A stretch of 64,000 nt of DNA from Minicystis rosea (GCA_001931535.1 CP016211.1:3066501-3130500); one strand, 5' to 3'. Positions 8,114 through 19,765 are shown, numbered from the stretch's first letter. Notes: a model not told the origin generated them from the sequence alone. Numbers and translations: made by a program.

Positions 8114-9412
8114 ATGGACGACGAGCGGCTCGAGCTCGTGCGGGTGGATGCGACCGGCACCGCGCACCCCGTGGGCAAGACGGCCAGCCAGCGCATGCGC
8201 GCTCGGCAGGGCGCGTTCCGTCTCATGCCGGCCCCGCCGCATCTGATCGTGATGCGCTACGTGGGCGAGGACGGCCGGCGCGATCCGGAAGACGGGCCCG
8301 TCTTCCGCCTCGCGGGCGAGATCACGCACCCGGGCGCCATCTGCGACATCGTGGCGCTGATTGGCCAGGCCGGCTGGAACGGCGAGCTCGTGGTGCAGGA
8401 CGGCACCAACACCCGATCCATCTTCTTCGAGCAGAGCCACGCCATCGCCGCCAACTCCACGGTCGAGGTCGAGCGGCTCGGCGAGGTGCTCTACCGCTAC
8501 GGCGCGCTGACCAAGGAGCAGGTGATCGAGACGGCGGCCGCCATGACGCCCGACATGCGCTTCGGCGAGGCCGCGGTGAAGCTCGGCTTCATCGGTCGCG
8601 AGCGGCTCTTCCAACTGATGGCGAAGCAGACGGAGGAGATCGTCTACGCGGTCCTCCTCGTCGGCGACGGGATGTTCTACTTCCTGGAGCAGCTCGACGA
8701 GAAGCGCATCATGGCGCGACAAAACCTGGCCGTGAACGGGCTCCTGATGGAGGGCGTGCGGCGCATGGATGAGATGCGCTACTTCCGCGATCGCATCCCG
8801 TCGGATCAGCACGTCCCCGCGCGCGCACCGGGCCGCGCCGAGCCTGAGGGCGAGCTCTCCGGCGTGTGGCACGCCATCGACGGCGTGCGCTCGGTCGCCG
8901 AGCTCTGCCGCGTCGTGGGTCGCGACGAGTTCGAGGTGACGCAGGCCGTCTTCCAGCTCGTGCAGTCGGGCCACGCGGTCGTCCACGCGCCGCGGCCGAC
9001 CGGCCCGGCCGCCGTGGTGGCCCTGTGCAACCAGGCGATCGCGCTGATCTTCCACGAGGTCGACGTGGTCGGGAAGGGCGGGGAGGTGCGCGAGCAGCTC
9101 GCGTCTTTCGCCACGGGCGCGGGCGTGTACGACGCGCTCTTCCACAAGGCCGGCCCGGCGCCCGACGGCTCGCTCGTCCCGGAGCGCATCATCGAGAACG
9201 TGGCGATGATGGTCGGCCCCGATCAGGCCGAAGTGATGCTCTCGCAGTGGCTCTACGAGTACGTGTCCTTCGCCGTGTTCGTGGCCGAGCCGTACCTGCG
9301 GCCGGGCCTCGAGACGGGGCCGGTGTCGATCCGCAGCGGCGCGCAGTCGCAGGGATCGATCCTGGCGAAGAAGGTGGCGACCTTGGTGGCGCCGCTCGCG
9401 CCACAGAACTAA
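8114..9412 (+). CDS. DUF4388 domain protein (PATAN-like regulator)
   Basis: DUF4388 domains are frequent in Myxococcota and are found in putative gliding or signalling regulators; their molecular job is poorly known. In this 432-residue protein the domain spans about residues 60-200: it opens with FRLAGEITHPGAICDIVALI, then NGELVVQDGTNTRSIFFEQ, then a helical part beginning RLGEVLYRYGALTKEQV. The C-terminal half (about 235-420) is a separate helical region with no recognised domain. It is divergently transcribed from the MoxR gene. A strong hairpin follows directly after the stop. The ATG is 8 nt after a TATAAC element and no ribosome binding site is seen, so a leaderless message is likely. 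Confidence 0.8.
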   Translation: MDDERLELVRVDATGTAHPVGKTASQRMRARQGAFRLMPAPPHLIVMRYVGEDGRRDPEDGPVFRLAGEITHPGAICDIVALIGQAGWNGELVVQDGTNTRSIFFEQSHAIAANSTVEVERLGEVLYRYGALTKEQVIETAAAMTPDMRFGEAAVKLGFIGRERLFQLMAKQTEEIVYAVLLVGDGMFYFLEQLDEKRIMARQNLAVNGLLMEGVRRMDEMRYFRDRIPSDQHVPARAPGRAEPEGELSGVWHAIDGVRSVAELCRVVGRDEFEVTQAVFQLVQSGHAVVHAPRPTGPAAVVALCNQAIALIFHEVDVVGKGGEVREQLASFATGAGVYDALFHKAGPAPDGSLVPERIIENVAMMVGPDQAEVMLSQWLYEYVSFAVFVAEPYLRPGLETGPVSIRSGAQSQGSILAKKVATLVAPLAPQN

Positions 9413-9413
9413 C

Positions 9414-9436
9414 GCTCGCGTCTCCTCGAGACGAGC
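9414..9436 (+). terminator. Hairpin terminator after the DUF4388 gene
   Basis: Starting 1 nt after the stop, GCTCG (9414-9418) pairs with CGAGC (9432-9436) and TCTC (9421-9424) with GAGA (9428-9431), giving a 9-bp stem with a 2-nt bulge and a 3-nt loop. No T-run follows. Confidence 0.45.
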
Positions 9437-9806
9437 AAGCGAACGAAGAGCCGGCGAGCGAGCACGGCGCCGCGGTCTCCCGGCTTGACGGATCTCGGGC
9501 CTCCACGTAGCGTCCAGCCGACAGTCGGGATGGCGGTGGAGTCCGCCGACAACCGTCGTCGCTTCCGCGACGGCCAATGACTCCTACGAGCAGCAGGCGC
9601 TGCGCCGTAGGGGTTTCGTGGAACCGACCTCCGGCGCTTCTGAGGAAGACGGAGGAAACGGTGGAGCGAGACGGTCGGGAGTTCGCAGCGCAGTGCAGCG
9701 CTGATCATCGCCGTGGGCGACTCATCGCGGACCGCGCGTGCAGCGCGATCGTGCGGAGCGAGCGGGCGTCGTTCCTCGCCGAGCGCGGCGAACGAGAGCA
9801 CGCGGC
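9437..9806. other. Gene-free stretch upstream of the ClC operon
   Basis: About 370 bp with no supported gene. Short frames on both strands have no domain or ribosome binding site. The promoter of the ClC/LysM/EEP-protease operon must lie here or inside the first gene, but I could not pick a convincing -35/-10 pair. Confidence 0.45.
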
Positions 9807-11153
9807 GTGAGCCTCCATCGAGATCCTTCCGCGCCGACGTGGTCGGAGCGCGTTCGCAGACATGCCGCCCGGATGGTGCAGTGGCTCCTGCTCGGCGGGC
9901 TGGTCGGCATCGCGTGTGGGATCGCGTCGGCGATCTTTCTCCACGCGCTCGAGTGGGCCACGGACTTCCGCAAGGGCCACGAGGTCATCGTCTACGCGCT
10001 CCCGCTCGCGGGGCTCGCGGTGGGCGCGATCTACGGTCGCTGGGGCAAGCCCATCCAAGGGGGCAACAACCTCGTCATCGACACGGTGCACGAGGACAGC
10101 CCGCAGATCCCGTATCGCATGGGGCCGATGGTGCTGATCGGCACCGTGCTCACGCACCTCTTCGGAGGCAGCGCCGGGCGCGAAGGCACGGCGGTGCAGA
10201 TGGGCGGGAGCCTCTCCGATCTCATCGCGTATCGCTTCGGCGCGAAGCGCGCGACGCGCAGCCAGCTCCTCGCCGCCGGCATCGCGGGAGGCTTCGGCTC
10301 GGTCTTCGGCACGCCCATCGCGGGGACGATCTTCGGCCTGGAGGTCGTCGTGATCGGCCGCATGGAGTACGACGCGCTCTTTCCAGCGCTCGTGGCTTCG
10401 GTCGTCGGCGACTTCGTGACGCGGAAGCTCGGTGTCGAGCACACGGCGTATCCTTCGCCCGCAGCGCTGCCGATGTCGCCGCTGGTCCTCGGCAAGTGGA
10501 TCGTCTTCGGGCTCGCGGTGGCCGCGACCAGCGTCGCGTTCGTCGAGCTCACGCACCGCCTGAAGAAGCTGCTCGAGACGAGGATCCCGTCGCTGCCGCT
10601 GCGCATGTTCGCCGGTGGGCTCGCGATCGTGGTGATGTGGAAGCTCGTCGGGACGAGCGATTACCTCGGCCTCGGCGTGCCGATGATCGTCCGGTCGTTC
10701 ACCGATCCGCACCTGCCGTGGTTCGCCTTCGCGGCCAAGCTCGTGTTCACGGCGGTGACGCTCGCGGCGGGGTTCCTCGGCGGTGAGGTGACGCCGCTGT
10801 TCTTCGTCGGGGCGGCGCTCGGCAACGTGCTCGCGCGGGTGCTCGGGCTGCCGATCGATCTCGCGGCAGGCGTGGGCATGGCGGCGCTCTTCGCGGCGGC
10901 GGCGAACACGCCCATCGCGCTGTCGCTGATGGCCATCGAGCTCTTGGGCGCGCAGGTCGCGCCGCACGTGGTGACGGTGTCGGTGGTGGCGTATCTGATG
11001 TCGGGTCATCGCGGCATCTATCCGGCGCAGCGCCTGCTCCGGAAGAAGTCGGGCGAGCCGCTCTTGGAGATGGTCCCGCTGCGCAGCTACGTGTCCGTCG
11101 CTCCGCCCCCGCCGGACGCCGCGGAGCAGGAACCACCGCGCGAGAAGGGCTGA
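9807..11153 (+). CDS. ClC family anion channel/transporter
   Basis: ClC proteins move chloride, nitrate or fluoride across the inner membrane, as channels or H+ antiporters. This 448-residue protein has the family fold of many membrane helices. The gating-glutamate motif is GREGTAVQMGG (near residue 125) rather than the classic GREGPxVxxG. The selectivity loop that is GSGIP in chloride types reads QGGNNLVID (near residue 85). Other family marks are AGIAGGFGSVFGTPIAGTIF, LAAGFLGGEVTPLFFVGAA and AAAANTPIA. The altered loops resemble the fluoride-exporting ClC-F branch, which is an inference. GTG at 9807 was chosen because it directly precedes the transporter; the frame is open further upstream. 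It is 32 bp ahead of the LysM gene, so likely one operon. Confidence 0.85.
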   Translation: MSLHRDPSAPTWSERVRRHAARMVQWLLLGGLVGIACGIASAIFLHALEWATDFRKGHEVIVYALPLAGLAVGAIYGRWGKPIQGGNNLVIDTVHEDSPQIPYRMGPMVLIGTVLTHLFGGSAGREGTAVQMGGSLSDLIAYRFGAKRATRSQLLAAGIAGGFGSVFGTPIAGTIFGLEVVVIGRMEYDALFPALVASVVGDFVTRKLGVEHTAYPSPAALPMSPLVLGKWIVFGLAVAATSVAFVELTHRLKKLLETRIPSLPLRMFAGGLAIVVMWKLVGTSDYLGLGVPMIVRSFTDPHLPWFAFAAKLVFTAVTLAAGFLGGEVTPLFFVGAALGNVLARVLGLPIDLAAGVGMAALFAAAANTPIALSLMAIELLGAQVAPHVVTVSVVAYLMSGHRGIYPAQRLLRKKSGEPLLEMVPLRSYVSVAPPPPDAAEQEPPREKG

Positions 11154-11185
11154 TCGATCGCACGGGCGAGACCTTCCGCTCGCCT

Positions 11186-12472
11186 GTGGCCCGCCGTACG
11201 CTCGCGTGCGCGATGGGCATCTTCTTCGGGCGCGGGCTGCGTGCGTACTGGCTCGGGTCGTCGTGGGAGCGAAGGCCGGCGCAGACGGCGACGACGGCGC
11301 TGCGCCACGAGGTGGAGATCGGTCCGCTCCTCCGCGCGCTGAGATCCGACGCGATCGCCATGCGCCGCGCGCGCGCCCTCGCGGCGGAGATCGACGGCGC
11401 GCGGATCGAGCACGCGGAGGACGACGAGGTCGTGCGCGCGATCGAGCGGTTCCTGGCGCGTGGAATCGTCGTCGCGCACGAGACTGCGCTTGGGCACCTG
11501 ACGAGCTTCGGAGGCGAGGCGGAGGAGGCGCCTCTGTCGCTGGAGCAACCGACGCCGGTGCGCGAGGAGACGCACTGGATCCAGATCGGGCTCGTCGACA
11601 TGGAGGACAACCCGGTGCCCGGCGCCGCGTATCGGATCGAGCTGCCGGACGGCGAGGTCATCACCGGAAGGCTCGGCAGCCGAGGCACGGCGCGCATCGA
11701 TGGGCTCACGCAGACGGGGATGGCGGCGGTGGTCTTCGTGGAGCTGGATCGCGACGCGTGGATGGCGCGCGGGGAGACGGAGCCGCGGCGCGGAGAGCCG
11801 TACAGCGGAGGCGATGCCGGCGGGCGCGCGGCCGAGGTGGTGACCGCACGCGCACACGACTGCGTTTCGAGCATCGCGTTCCGGGCTGGGTTCTTCCCCG
11901 GCACGGTGTGGGACGACGCGGAGAACCGCGACCTGCGCGCGCTGCGCGAGAACCCGAGCACGCTCGCGCCGGGCGACGAGGTCCACGTGCCGGCGCTGCG
12001 GCTCAAACAGATGCGCTGCGCGATCGACGCGGAGCACTGGTTCCGGCGGCGCGGCGTGCCCGAGCATCTCCAGGTGCGGCTGCTCGATGCCGATGGAGAG
12101 CCGCGGGCCGATGTCGGCTACCAGCTCTTCGTCGAAGGTCGCCTCTCCGCGTCGGGGACGACGGGGAAGGACGGGATGCTGCGCGCCCCGATCCCGCCCG
12201 ATGCGCGCACGGGTGAGCTGTGGCTGCGCGACGGGGGTCGCCTGGAGAAGCGCCGGATCGCGCTGGGGCGGCTGCCGCCTTCGGGGCTCGAGGCGGGGCT
12301 GCAATCGCGCCTGCGGAACCTCGGGCTCTATCACGGGCCCATCGACGGCCGCATGGACAGCGCGGCCACGGAGGACGCCATCCGGCGGTTCGCCGAGGCG
12401 CACGAGCTGCCGGCAGGCATGACGCAGGAAGCTCTCCACCGCGCGATCGAGCGCGTTCACGACACCCGCTGA
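11186..12472 (+). CDS. LysM-like / peptidoglycan-binding domain protein (secretion accessory type)
   Basis: This 428-residue protein looks like the accessory proteins that accompany toxins exported by type VI or related systems. Residues about 130-180 are a small beta domain with a PVPGAAYRIELPDGEVITG motif, repeated near 315-350 as DGEPRADVGYQLFVEGRLSA (carboxypeptidase-regulatory/Ig-like). Between them, near residues 230-275, is a LysM-like stretch (DCVSSIAFRAGFFPGTVWDD ... LAPGDEVHVPAL). The end, about 360-425, is a peptidoglycan-binding domain (LQSRLRNLGLYHGPIDG, then AIRRFAEAHEL). No signal peptide is seen. GTG at 11186 is given; ATG at 11213 (MGIFFGRGL) is a good alternative. It is 13 bp upstream of the large EEP-protease gene and probably works with it. 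Confidence 0.75.
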   Translation: MARRTLACAMGIFFGRGLRAYWLGSSWERRPAQTATTALRHEVEIGPLLRALRSDAIAMRRARALAAEIDGARIEHAEDDEVVRAIERFLARGIVVAHETALGHLTSFGGEAEEAPLSLEQPTPVREETHWIQIGLVDMEDNPVPGAAYRIELPDGEVITGRLGSRGTARIDGLTQTGMAAVVFVELDRDAWMARGETEPRRGEPYSGGDAGGRAAEVVTARAHDCVSSIAFRAGFFPGTVWDDAENRDLRALRENPSTLAPGDEVHVPALRLKQMRCAIDAEHWFRRRGVPEHLQVRLLDADGEPRADVGYQLFVEGRLSASGTTGKDGMLRAPIPPDARTGELWLRDGGRLEKRRIALGRLPPSGLEAGLQSRLRNLGLYHGPIDGRMDSAATEDAIRRFAEAHELPAGMTQEALHRAIERVHDTR

Positions 12473-12485
12473 GCGCGAGGGACCG

Positions 12486-15400
12486 ATGCCGAAGAACAAA
12501 GGGAAGAAGAAAGACGAGCGCCTCGGCGGCCCGGGGACGCTGTTCGATCACGACGACTCGTTCTCGCTGAGCGAGGGCAACAGCCTGAAGATTGGCGAGA
12601 AGGGCCTCTGCGAAGCGGAGGATCAGGGCGCTCGGGAGGCTCATGACGTGCTCGATCTCGGCATGATCGTCGACACGGACATGCAGCGCGAGGGCACGAC
12701 CGATGAGATGTCGACGCTCGCCGAGCCTCCTCTCTCGGTCGGCGTCGCCACCTGGAACGCGCAGCGCTTCGGCTACCCGGACACCCCGGTGCAGTGGGAA
12801 GACCGGCGCCACGTCGTGCACTGCGTGCACTGGATGTTCGAGGCCAACCCGTGGCTCGATTTCATCGTTGCCCAGGAGCTCTCCAACCTCGATGGGTTCG
12901 TCGCCGTCTACAACGACGTCACGAGCACTCTGGGTGAGCTGTCCTTCGATCTCCTCGACGCTGGGCCGTTCCTCTTCACGCTCACCGTCGAAGGGAAGGT
13001 CGCCGCGCCCGAGTGGTATCCGATCTTCGTTCGACGCGGGAGCGGGTGGAAGGTCGCCGCCGTGTACGTGCACGCGCGGCTCGAGGACGGGACGGTCGTC
13101 ATCCACCGCTGCGACGAGCGAGGCAAGACAAACAAGGCGTTCTGGTGGGAGAAGCAGCGGGGGGTGTTCCGGCCGGTGGTCGTCTATCACGTCGTCCACG
13201 AAGAGACGCGCCACCAGCTCAAGATCGGCGTGGTGCACACCACGCCCGATGGGCAGGAGCTGAACCGCCCGGAGGACTTCGAGCAGATCCTCCCCGTCGT
13301 CGAGTACATGGCGGAGCACGAAGAGGATCGCTGGGTGCTCACCGGGGATTTCTACCTCCCCCCGGAGGCGGTGGTGAGCTCCATCGCGGCCCGCGCGGCC
13401 CCGCTGCTCGACGCCTACGAGGAGCAGTACGGAGAGCGCGCGCGCCTCTTGCTCCCCCCGAGCATCGACCATCTCCGCATCGACCAACTCACGCGGCTCC
13501 TGTGCGACGAGGAGGCGCGCCTGCTCGCGTACCTCGACACCGGCCCCGACCTCTCCCTGAAGCGCCCGTCGCGCTACCGGAGCTACGTGCTCAGCGCCAT
13601 GGAGTACCACGCGTGCGACGATGCGCTGCGCGTGCTCGTGGCGTGGCTGTCGGCGAGCGGCTTCCCGGAGGACGAGCACGCCGCGGACGACCTCATCGGC
13701 GCCCTCCGTCTGCTCCAGGAGAACGATCGCGAGTGCATCCGCAGCCTAATGCGTCTCTTCCAGGACGAGCGGCACACGAGCGAGCGGACTGGCTGGTCCG
13801 AGGGTCGATGGGGAGCGCATGCCCTCGTCGTCGGGGACAACATTCCGTTCTTCGTGGACGGGGCGCTCCTGCTCCTCATGACGTTCGTCGAGCGCATCTT
13901 CACGCAGTTCTTCGAGGCGCCCGAGCTCGCGCTGGCCTGGGCGATGGGCGACTGGAACACCCACGAGGTGAGCGACTTCTGCATCTGCTTCGCGGCGGCG
14001 CTGCCCGGCGACGATCATCCGTTGCCCGCGCGCGCGCAGAGGCAGTGGGTCCTCGAGCGCGAGGAGATGCTGAGCGACCGCGAGAGGTGGTACGCGCGGC
14101 ACGTGGTGATGGTCCGCGACCGGCTCAACGAGTACATGCGGCGACCGCAGCCCACGTCGACCACGAGCGGCAAGAAGCGGGGGCGGTCGAATTCGACGGG
14201 GGCCGGTTACGGGGACGAGCCTCTCGGCCGGTCCGACGAGACGCGGGAGCAGCTCAAGGAGATCGGTACCCAGCGCGTCGAGCCGCGCTGGTACGCGACG
14301 GCGCGCGAGCCGGACGTGCCGAGCATCCCCGAGACGAACAAGGCCATGGACGAGATCGAAGGGCGGGCCCCGGACAAGGTCTTCTTCAAGGCCAAGCCGC
14401 GCACGGTGCAGAAGAAGAAGCAGCGGTTCAACAAGAGCAAGTCGAAGGAGGAGAGGGCGTCGAGCGGGGACGATCCGCGCAAGTACCCGATCGCGCCGGA
14501 GCCCGACGAGCGCCGGTTCCGCAACGTCTTCGGGCTCACGTTCGAGAAGCAGCTCCAGGCGCGGAGCCTGGACGTGCTCGCGCCCGTCTCCAGCACCAAC
14601 CTGAAGAGCCACTTCTCGATCCGCTTCGGGATGCACTGGTCGTCACGCCTCGCGGACTTCGCGGTGATTCGACCGACGCAGTGGAAGGTGAAGCTCGCCG
14701 GGCTGATGTCGCCGGAGCTCTACCCGGGCACCGGCGGCCTCGTGCCCGTGGACAGCGAGGGACACTGGGCGCTCTGGTGCTGGCTCCATCTCAGCGATCA
14801 CGCGCCGAGCGGCGTCTTCCTCTCCACCTCCGGCCGGCAGCAGAAGACGGCGGACCAGATCGTCGACGGCCTGGGGCGCGCGCTCGCGCTCGTCGGCGGC
14901 GTGAGCGAGGTGAGCGAGCGCGAGCTCGAGCACCGGAGCCAGAACCGAGAGCGCGGATTCAACCGGATGATCGCGCTCTACGGGCCCTGCCTCCAGGCCT
15001 ACCGCGAGGCCTTCGTCTCGAAGCTGCCGCGGACCGAACAGGCGCTCGGGTACCTCCACACCCTCGTCGTCCGGGCCATCTGGGGCACGCTCGAGCCGAA
15101 GGAGGATCCCCCGCCGCTCGAGGATCTCCTGGAGCTCGGGGACGTCGAGGCGCTGGCCGGCTTCTTCTATGCCCACTGGCCGGAGATGATGAAGGCGCTG
15201 TACGGCGGCGACGTCCCTTATCGCGAGCGGGTGGCGCTCATGATCATCCTCTGCCGTGAAGGCATCGAACAGCGGATGGGCGCATACGGGTTCGCCACCC
15301 GGAACGAGGGGGAACAGCGGCCCGTCGTCGAGGGCGCCCTCGCTGTGCTCGTCATGGTCCACAAGCGCCTCTGCAGCCGCGTGCTCGACGGGGACTACGT

Positions 15401-16742
15401 GGAGGAGGAGGAGGTCGACGCGGTGATCGAGGAGGAGGCGGAGCGCGTGGGTCTCCCTCCCACTCGCGACATGGTCTTCGCCTATGCGGACGGCTGGCTC
15501 GAGACGGCGGTGGACTTCTTGTCGAATGCGATGTTCGACGAGGGCGACGACGCCCTCCTGGTTCACATCCATCTCGCCGAGATGCGCTTCATGTTCGCCC
15601 TTGCCCGCTGGCTCCTCGACGAGCTCCCCGGTCACGGCGGCGAGGAGGTGGGCGAAGAGCATTTCTCCGACGACAAGATCGCGTCCACGTACCCGGATGC
15701 ACGGCCCCTCCGCGGCCCGGGCCGCTATGTCGGCAAGGACGGCGGCGGAAAGGACAAGGGAAAGGGGCCGCAGCGCCTCGACGGTCCGCCCCGCGATCGG
15801 ACCGATCGCGAGCCCAGGGATCGCCGCGACGACGACCGGCGCGGTCCTCCACCGAGCAGCAAGCCGCCCGGCAACCAGGGCGGGACGAGCCAACGCGGTG
15901 GGACCAAGAGCATCTCCAAGAACACGACGAACGATCTCGGAGGGAGCATGCTGCTGTCTCCCTACTCGCACCTCGAGCTGCAACCGAAGCAGACCATCAC
16001 GTCGACGCAGAAGGCCTCGAAAGTCCCGAAGGAGCGCGTGCTCCAGCTCGACGAGAGCTGGATCAACGTGCTCGACTCCGTGAAGATCGCGACGCAGATG
16101 CAGGGCCTGGGCAACACGCTGAAGCGCCGCCGGGAGAAGATCACGGTGGCTTCGATCGCCTGCGCGCGCCAACCGCACCGCGACGCCTGCGGGATCTGCG
16201 CGCTCATCAACGGACGCACGTTGCTCGATTTGCACGAGGGGCTCGCGATGTCGGCCCTCGATCGGATGGTCGCGACTTTGAAAAATGTCCAGCCGGCCTA
16301 CGATGACGTGGAGTGGGAGGGGCTCAAGACACAGATGGAGATCTCCAAGGGCCTCTTCTTTTCACACGTCGAAGGGCGGCTCCACGGAGGGCTGGTCATC
16401 CCGCCTTTCACGGACGACGGCGCGACGCTCGAGTACTCGGAAGATGCCTTCACCACCTTCATTCAGAGGATCAAGGCGCTCCACACGCAGAACGGATCGA
16501 TCGTCATGGTGGCCGGCAGCCAGGCGGAGAACCATTGGCGTGCGGTCGTCATCCACCGGTACGTGTGGGTGATTCCGCAGTGGGAGATCCTCATCGCGGA
16601 CTCGCAGTACAACGAAGTGCTGGTGCAGGCATTCGGTCAAGATCTCGCCCGGTGGATCGATGCCCCCGACGAGATGCTCGCGCTCTCTCAGGAGGACGAG
16701 CGGGGCAACGCCACCAGCAAGTACGGCATCAGCGTGACGTGA
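12486..16742 (+). CDS. Giant protein: split EEP (DNase I-like) domain plus papain-like cysteine protease domain
   Basis: This 1418-residue protein has no close family that I recognise. Residues about 84-300 read as the first half of an endonuclease/exonuclease/phosphatase fold: [10 protein letters not shown] (Asn91), FIVAQELS (Glu131), [28 protein letters not shown] (His251) and WVLTGDFYL (Asp288). The closing elements of that fold seem to appear only at about 715-785: [14 protein letters not shown] (Asp724) and [12 protein letters not shown] (Asp771-His772), after an insertion of about 430 residues. A basic, Pro/Gly/Arg-rich low-complexity linker follows near 1085-1145. The last 220 residues resemble a papain-fold peptidase with a Cys ([11 protein letters not shown], Cys1235), a His ([10 protein letters not shown], His1350) and an Asp (LIADSQYN, Asp1372). 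No signal peptide. GAGGGACC precedes the ATG. It is probably a toxin or effector; both enzyme assignments are by motif only. Confidence 0.7.
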   Translation: MPKNKGKKKDERLGGPGTLFDHDDSFSLSEGNSLKIGEKGLCEAEDQGAREAHDVLDLGMIVDTDMQREGTTDEMSTLAEPPLSVGVATWNAQRFGYPDTPVQWEDRRHVVHCVHWMFEANPWLDFIVAQELSNLDGFVAVYNDVTSTLGELSFDLLDAGPFLFTLTVEGKVAAPEWYPIFVRRGSGWKVAAVYVHARLEDGTVVIHRCDERGKTNKAFWWEKQRGVFRPVVVYHVVHEETRHQLKIGVVHTTPDGQELNRPEDFEQILPVVEYMAEHEEDRWVLTGDFYLPPEAVVSSIAARAAPLLDAYEEQYGERARLLLPPSIDHLRIDQLTRLLCDEEARLLAYLDTGPDLSLKRPSRYRSYVLSAMEYHACDDALRVLVAWLSASGFPEDEHAADDLIGALRLLQENDRECIRSLMRLFQDERHTSERTGWSEGRWGAHALVVGDNIPFFVDGALLLLMTFVERIFTQFFEAPELALAWAMGDWNTHEVSDFCICFAAALPGDDHPLPARAQRQWVLEREEMLSDRERWYARHVVMVRDRLNEYMRRPQPTSTTSGKKRGRSNSTGAGYGDEPLGRSDETREQLKEIGTQRVEPRWYATAREPDVPSIPETNKAMDEIEGRAPDKVFFKAKPRTVQKKKQRFNKSKSKEERASSGDDPRKYPIAPEPDERRFRNVFGLTFEKQLQARSLDVLAPVSSTNLKSHFSIRFGMHWSSRLADFAVIRPTQWKVKLAGLMSPELYPGTGGLVPVDSEGHWALWCWLHLSDHAPSGVFLSTSGRQQKTADQIVDGLGRALALVGGVSEVSERELEHRSQNRERGFNRMIALYGPCLQAYREAFVSKLPRTEQALGYLHTLVVRAIWGTLEPKEDPPPLEDLLELGDVEALAGFFYAHWPEMMKALYGGDVPYRERVALMIILCREGIEQRMGAYGFATRNEGEQRPVVEGALAVLVMVHKRLCSRVLDGDYVEEEEVDAVIEEEAERVGLPPTRDMVFAYADGWLETAVDFLSNAMFDEGDDALLVHIHLAEMRFMFALARWLLDELPGHGGEEVGEEHFSDDKIASTYPDARPLRGPGRYVGKDGGGKDKGKGPQRLDGPPRDRTDREPRDRRDDDRRGPPPSSKPPGNQGGTSQRGGTKSISKNTTNDLGGSMLLSPYSHLELQPKQTITSTQKASKVPKERVLQLDESWINVLDSVKIATQMQGLGNTLKRRREKITVASIACARQPHRDACGICALINGRTLLDLHEGLAMSALDRMVATLKNVQPAYDDVEWEGLKTQMEISKGLFFSHVEGRLHGGLVIPPFTDDGATLEYSEDAFTTFIQRIKALHTQNGSIVMVAGSQAENHWRAVVIHRYVWVIPQWEILIADSQYNEVLVQAFGQDLARWIDAPDEMLALSQEDERGNATSKYGISVT

Positions 16743-16751
16743 CCGTCCTAC

Positions 16752-16815
16752 GACGCGCTCCCCTCGTCGCGTCTACTGCATCGGGAAGCGCGTCGCCGAG
16801 CAAGCGACGTGCTCG
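16752..16815. terminator. Two small hairpins between convergent genes
   Basis: GACGCG/CGCGTC (16752-16757 with 16768-16773) and CGAGCA/TGCTCG (16797-16802 with 16810-16815) can form short stems in the 96-bp gap between the stop codons of the giant protein and the NtrC-type gene. Neither has a T-run. Confidence 0.3.
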
Positions 16816-16838
16816 CTCGTCGGCCTGATGCGGTATCG

Positions 16839-18359
<1,521 letters not shown>

Positions 18360-18369
18360 GGTGGCGGGG

Positions 18370-18375
18370 AGGTTA
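18370..18375 (-). promoter_or_regulatory. -10-like hexamer for the NtrC-type gene
   Basis: Read on the minus strand this is TAACCT, ending 10 nt before the ATG at 18359. A GC-rich leader of this length leaves no room for a usual ribosome binding site. Confidence 0.3.
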
Positions 18376-18522
18376 CCAGAAACGCGCGGAGGTCCCGCGG
18401 ATCCTCATCCCTTGCGATCGCGCCCCGTCGGATGGGACGGAGCCTCACCGGGCCGGCCGCGAACCAGCCGAGCCCTGCGAACCACTGGCGCGCCACGGCC
18501 GATTCCGCTACGAGGCTCGGCC

Positions 18523-19371
18523 ATGCGGATCCGCGCCCTGATCGCCGCGACGGCCCTGACGCTCCCCCTCGCGGGCCTCACGGGGTGCGAGTCGTTCGAG
18601 CTCAGCGGCGGCCCCAAGCACGCCGCGCTGACCTACAGCGACGACGCGCGCGCCTCGTACAACGAGGCCCTCAAGTCCTTCAAGTCGCGCGACTGGGAAG
18701 ACGCGAAGGCGCTCTTCACCGACATCAAGAAGCTCTTCCCGTACACGCGCTACGCGCGGCTCTCGGAGCTCCGCCTCGCGGACATCAACTTCGAGCAGGA
18801 GAAGTTCTCGGACGCGGTCACGGCCTACCGCGAGTTCATCACGAACCACAAGAACGATCCCGAGATCGAGTACGCGCGCTACCGCGTCGGCAAGGCGCTC
18901 TTCAAGGACATCGACGACACCATCTTCCTCCCGCCGCAGGAGGAGCGCGATCAGGCCACGGCCTTCGAGGCGTACAAGGAGATCCGCGGCTTCCTCCGCG
19001 ACTACCCGCGCTCGCCGTACGAGAAGGAGGAGCGCTACATGTACGACGTCGTCGTGGGGCGCCTCGTGCGGCACGAGCTCTACGTGGCCCGCTTCTACCT
19101 GCGCGCCGAGAACTTCCAGGCCGCGGTGGCGCGCGTGGACTACTCGGTGAAGACGTTCCCGGGGTCGAGCCTGGAGCCCGAAGCGCTGGTGCTCAAAGGC
19201 GAGACGCTGATGAAGATGAAGAAGCTCGACGACGCGCGGGCCGTGCTCACGTCCGTGCAGAAGGACTACGGCGGCCCGTTCGCGGTGACGGCCGGGCGGT
19301 TCATCGCCGAGATCGACGATCTGGAGCGGGCCCGATCGAAGACGAGCGAGCCGGCGGGGCAGGGGAAGTGA
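18523..19371 (+). CDS. bamD: Outer membrane assembly lipoprotein BamD
   Basis: BamD is the essential lipoprotein of the BAM complex, which folds beta-barrel proteins into the outer membrane. This 282-residue protein begins with a lipoprotein signal peptide ending in LTGC (Cys22). The rest is five TPR-like helical repeats, starting ASYNEALKSFKSRDWEDAKA, with LFPYTRYARLSELRLADINF and an EKEERYMYDVVVGRLVRHEL block typical of the family. The length is slightly above the roughly 245 residues of the E. coli protein. The ATG at 18523 starts directly at the signal peptide; the frame is open upstream but overlaps the divergent regulator. A small gene follows 19 bp downstream. bamB lies 6 kb further on. 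Confidence 0.9.
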   Translation: MRIRALIAATALTLPLAGLTGCESFELSGGPKHAALTYSDDARASYNEALKSFKSRDWEDAKALFTDIKKLFPYTRYARLSELRLADINFEQEKFSDAVTAYREFITNHKNDPEIEYARYRVGKALFKDIDDTIFLPPQEERDQATAFEAYKEIRGFLRDYPRSPYEKEERYMYDVVVGRLVRHELYVARFYLRAENFQAAVARVDYSVKTFPGSSLEPEALVLKGETLMKMKKLDDARAVLTSVQKDYGGPFAVTAGRFIAEIDDLERARSKTSEPAGQGK

Positions 19372-19390
19372 GCACGTCGAGGTCGCGTCG

Positions 19391-19696
19391 ATGAGCCGCA
19401 CGAGCGGACAGAGCGCCGTGACCGGGCGGCCCACGGCCGGGGCGCGCTTCGCGTTGGAGAAGGCGGACGAGACATCCGAAGCCGTGATTTACCGCGGTTT
19501 CGTGCATCTACCGGATGCGGACGTGCCCGCCACGGTGACCATCGAGCTCCCCGGCGGCGCGACGCGCACGGCGCTCGGCGAGGGCGGCTCGACGGACCTG
19601 GAGAAGACGGCGTCCGCGCTGGTCCGCGCCGCGACCAAAGCGCTGATCGCAGCCCATTCGCCGCTCCCGAGGAAGATCGTGCGCTGGCGCGGTTGA
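19391..19696 (+). CDS. Small hypothetical protein downstream of bamD
   Basis: A 101-residue, soluble protein of unknown function. The first 20 residues are Gly/Ser/Thr-rich; residues about 28-60 form likely beta strands (SEAVIYRGFVHLPD, ATVTIELPGG), followed by a helix (DLEKTASALVRAATKALIAA) and a basic tail. It has no signal peptide. It sits 19 bp after bamD and is probably co-transcribed. The beta-beta-helix layout and regular codon use make it likely to be real. Confidence 0.65.
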   Translation: MSRTSGQSAVTGRPTAGARFALEKADETSEAVIYRGFVHLPDADVPATVTIELPGGATRTALGEGGSTDLEKTASALVRAATKALIAAHSPLPRKIVRWRG

Positions 19697-19765
19697 CGCG
19701 CAGCATGGTCATTCGTCCGCGACGGCGAGGTCTCTAACCTCTCGCGCGGCTGCCCCAAACCCTGC

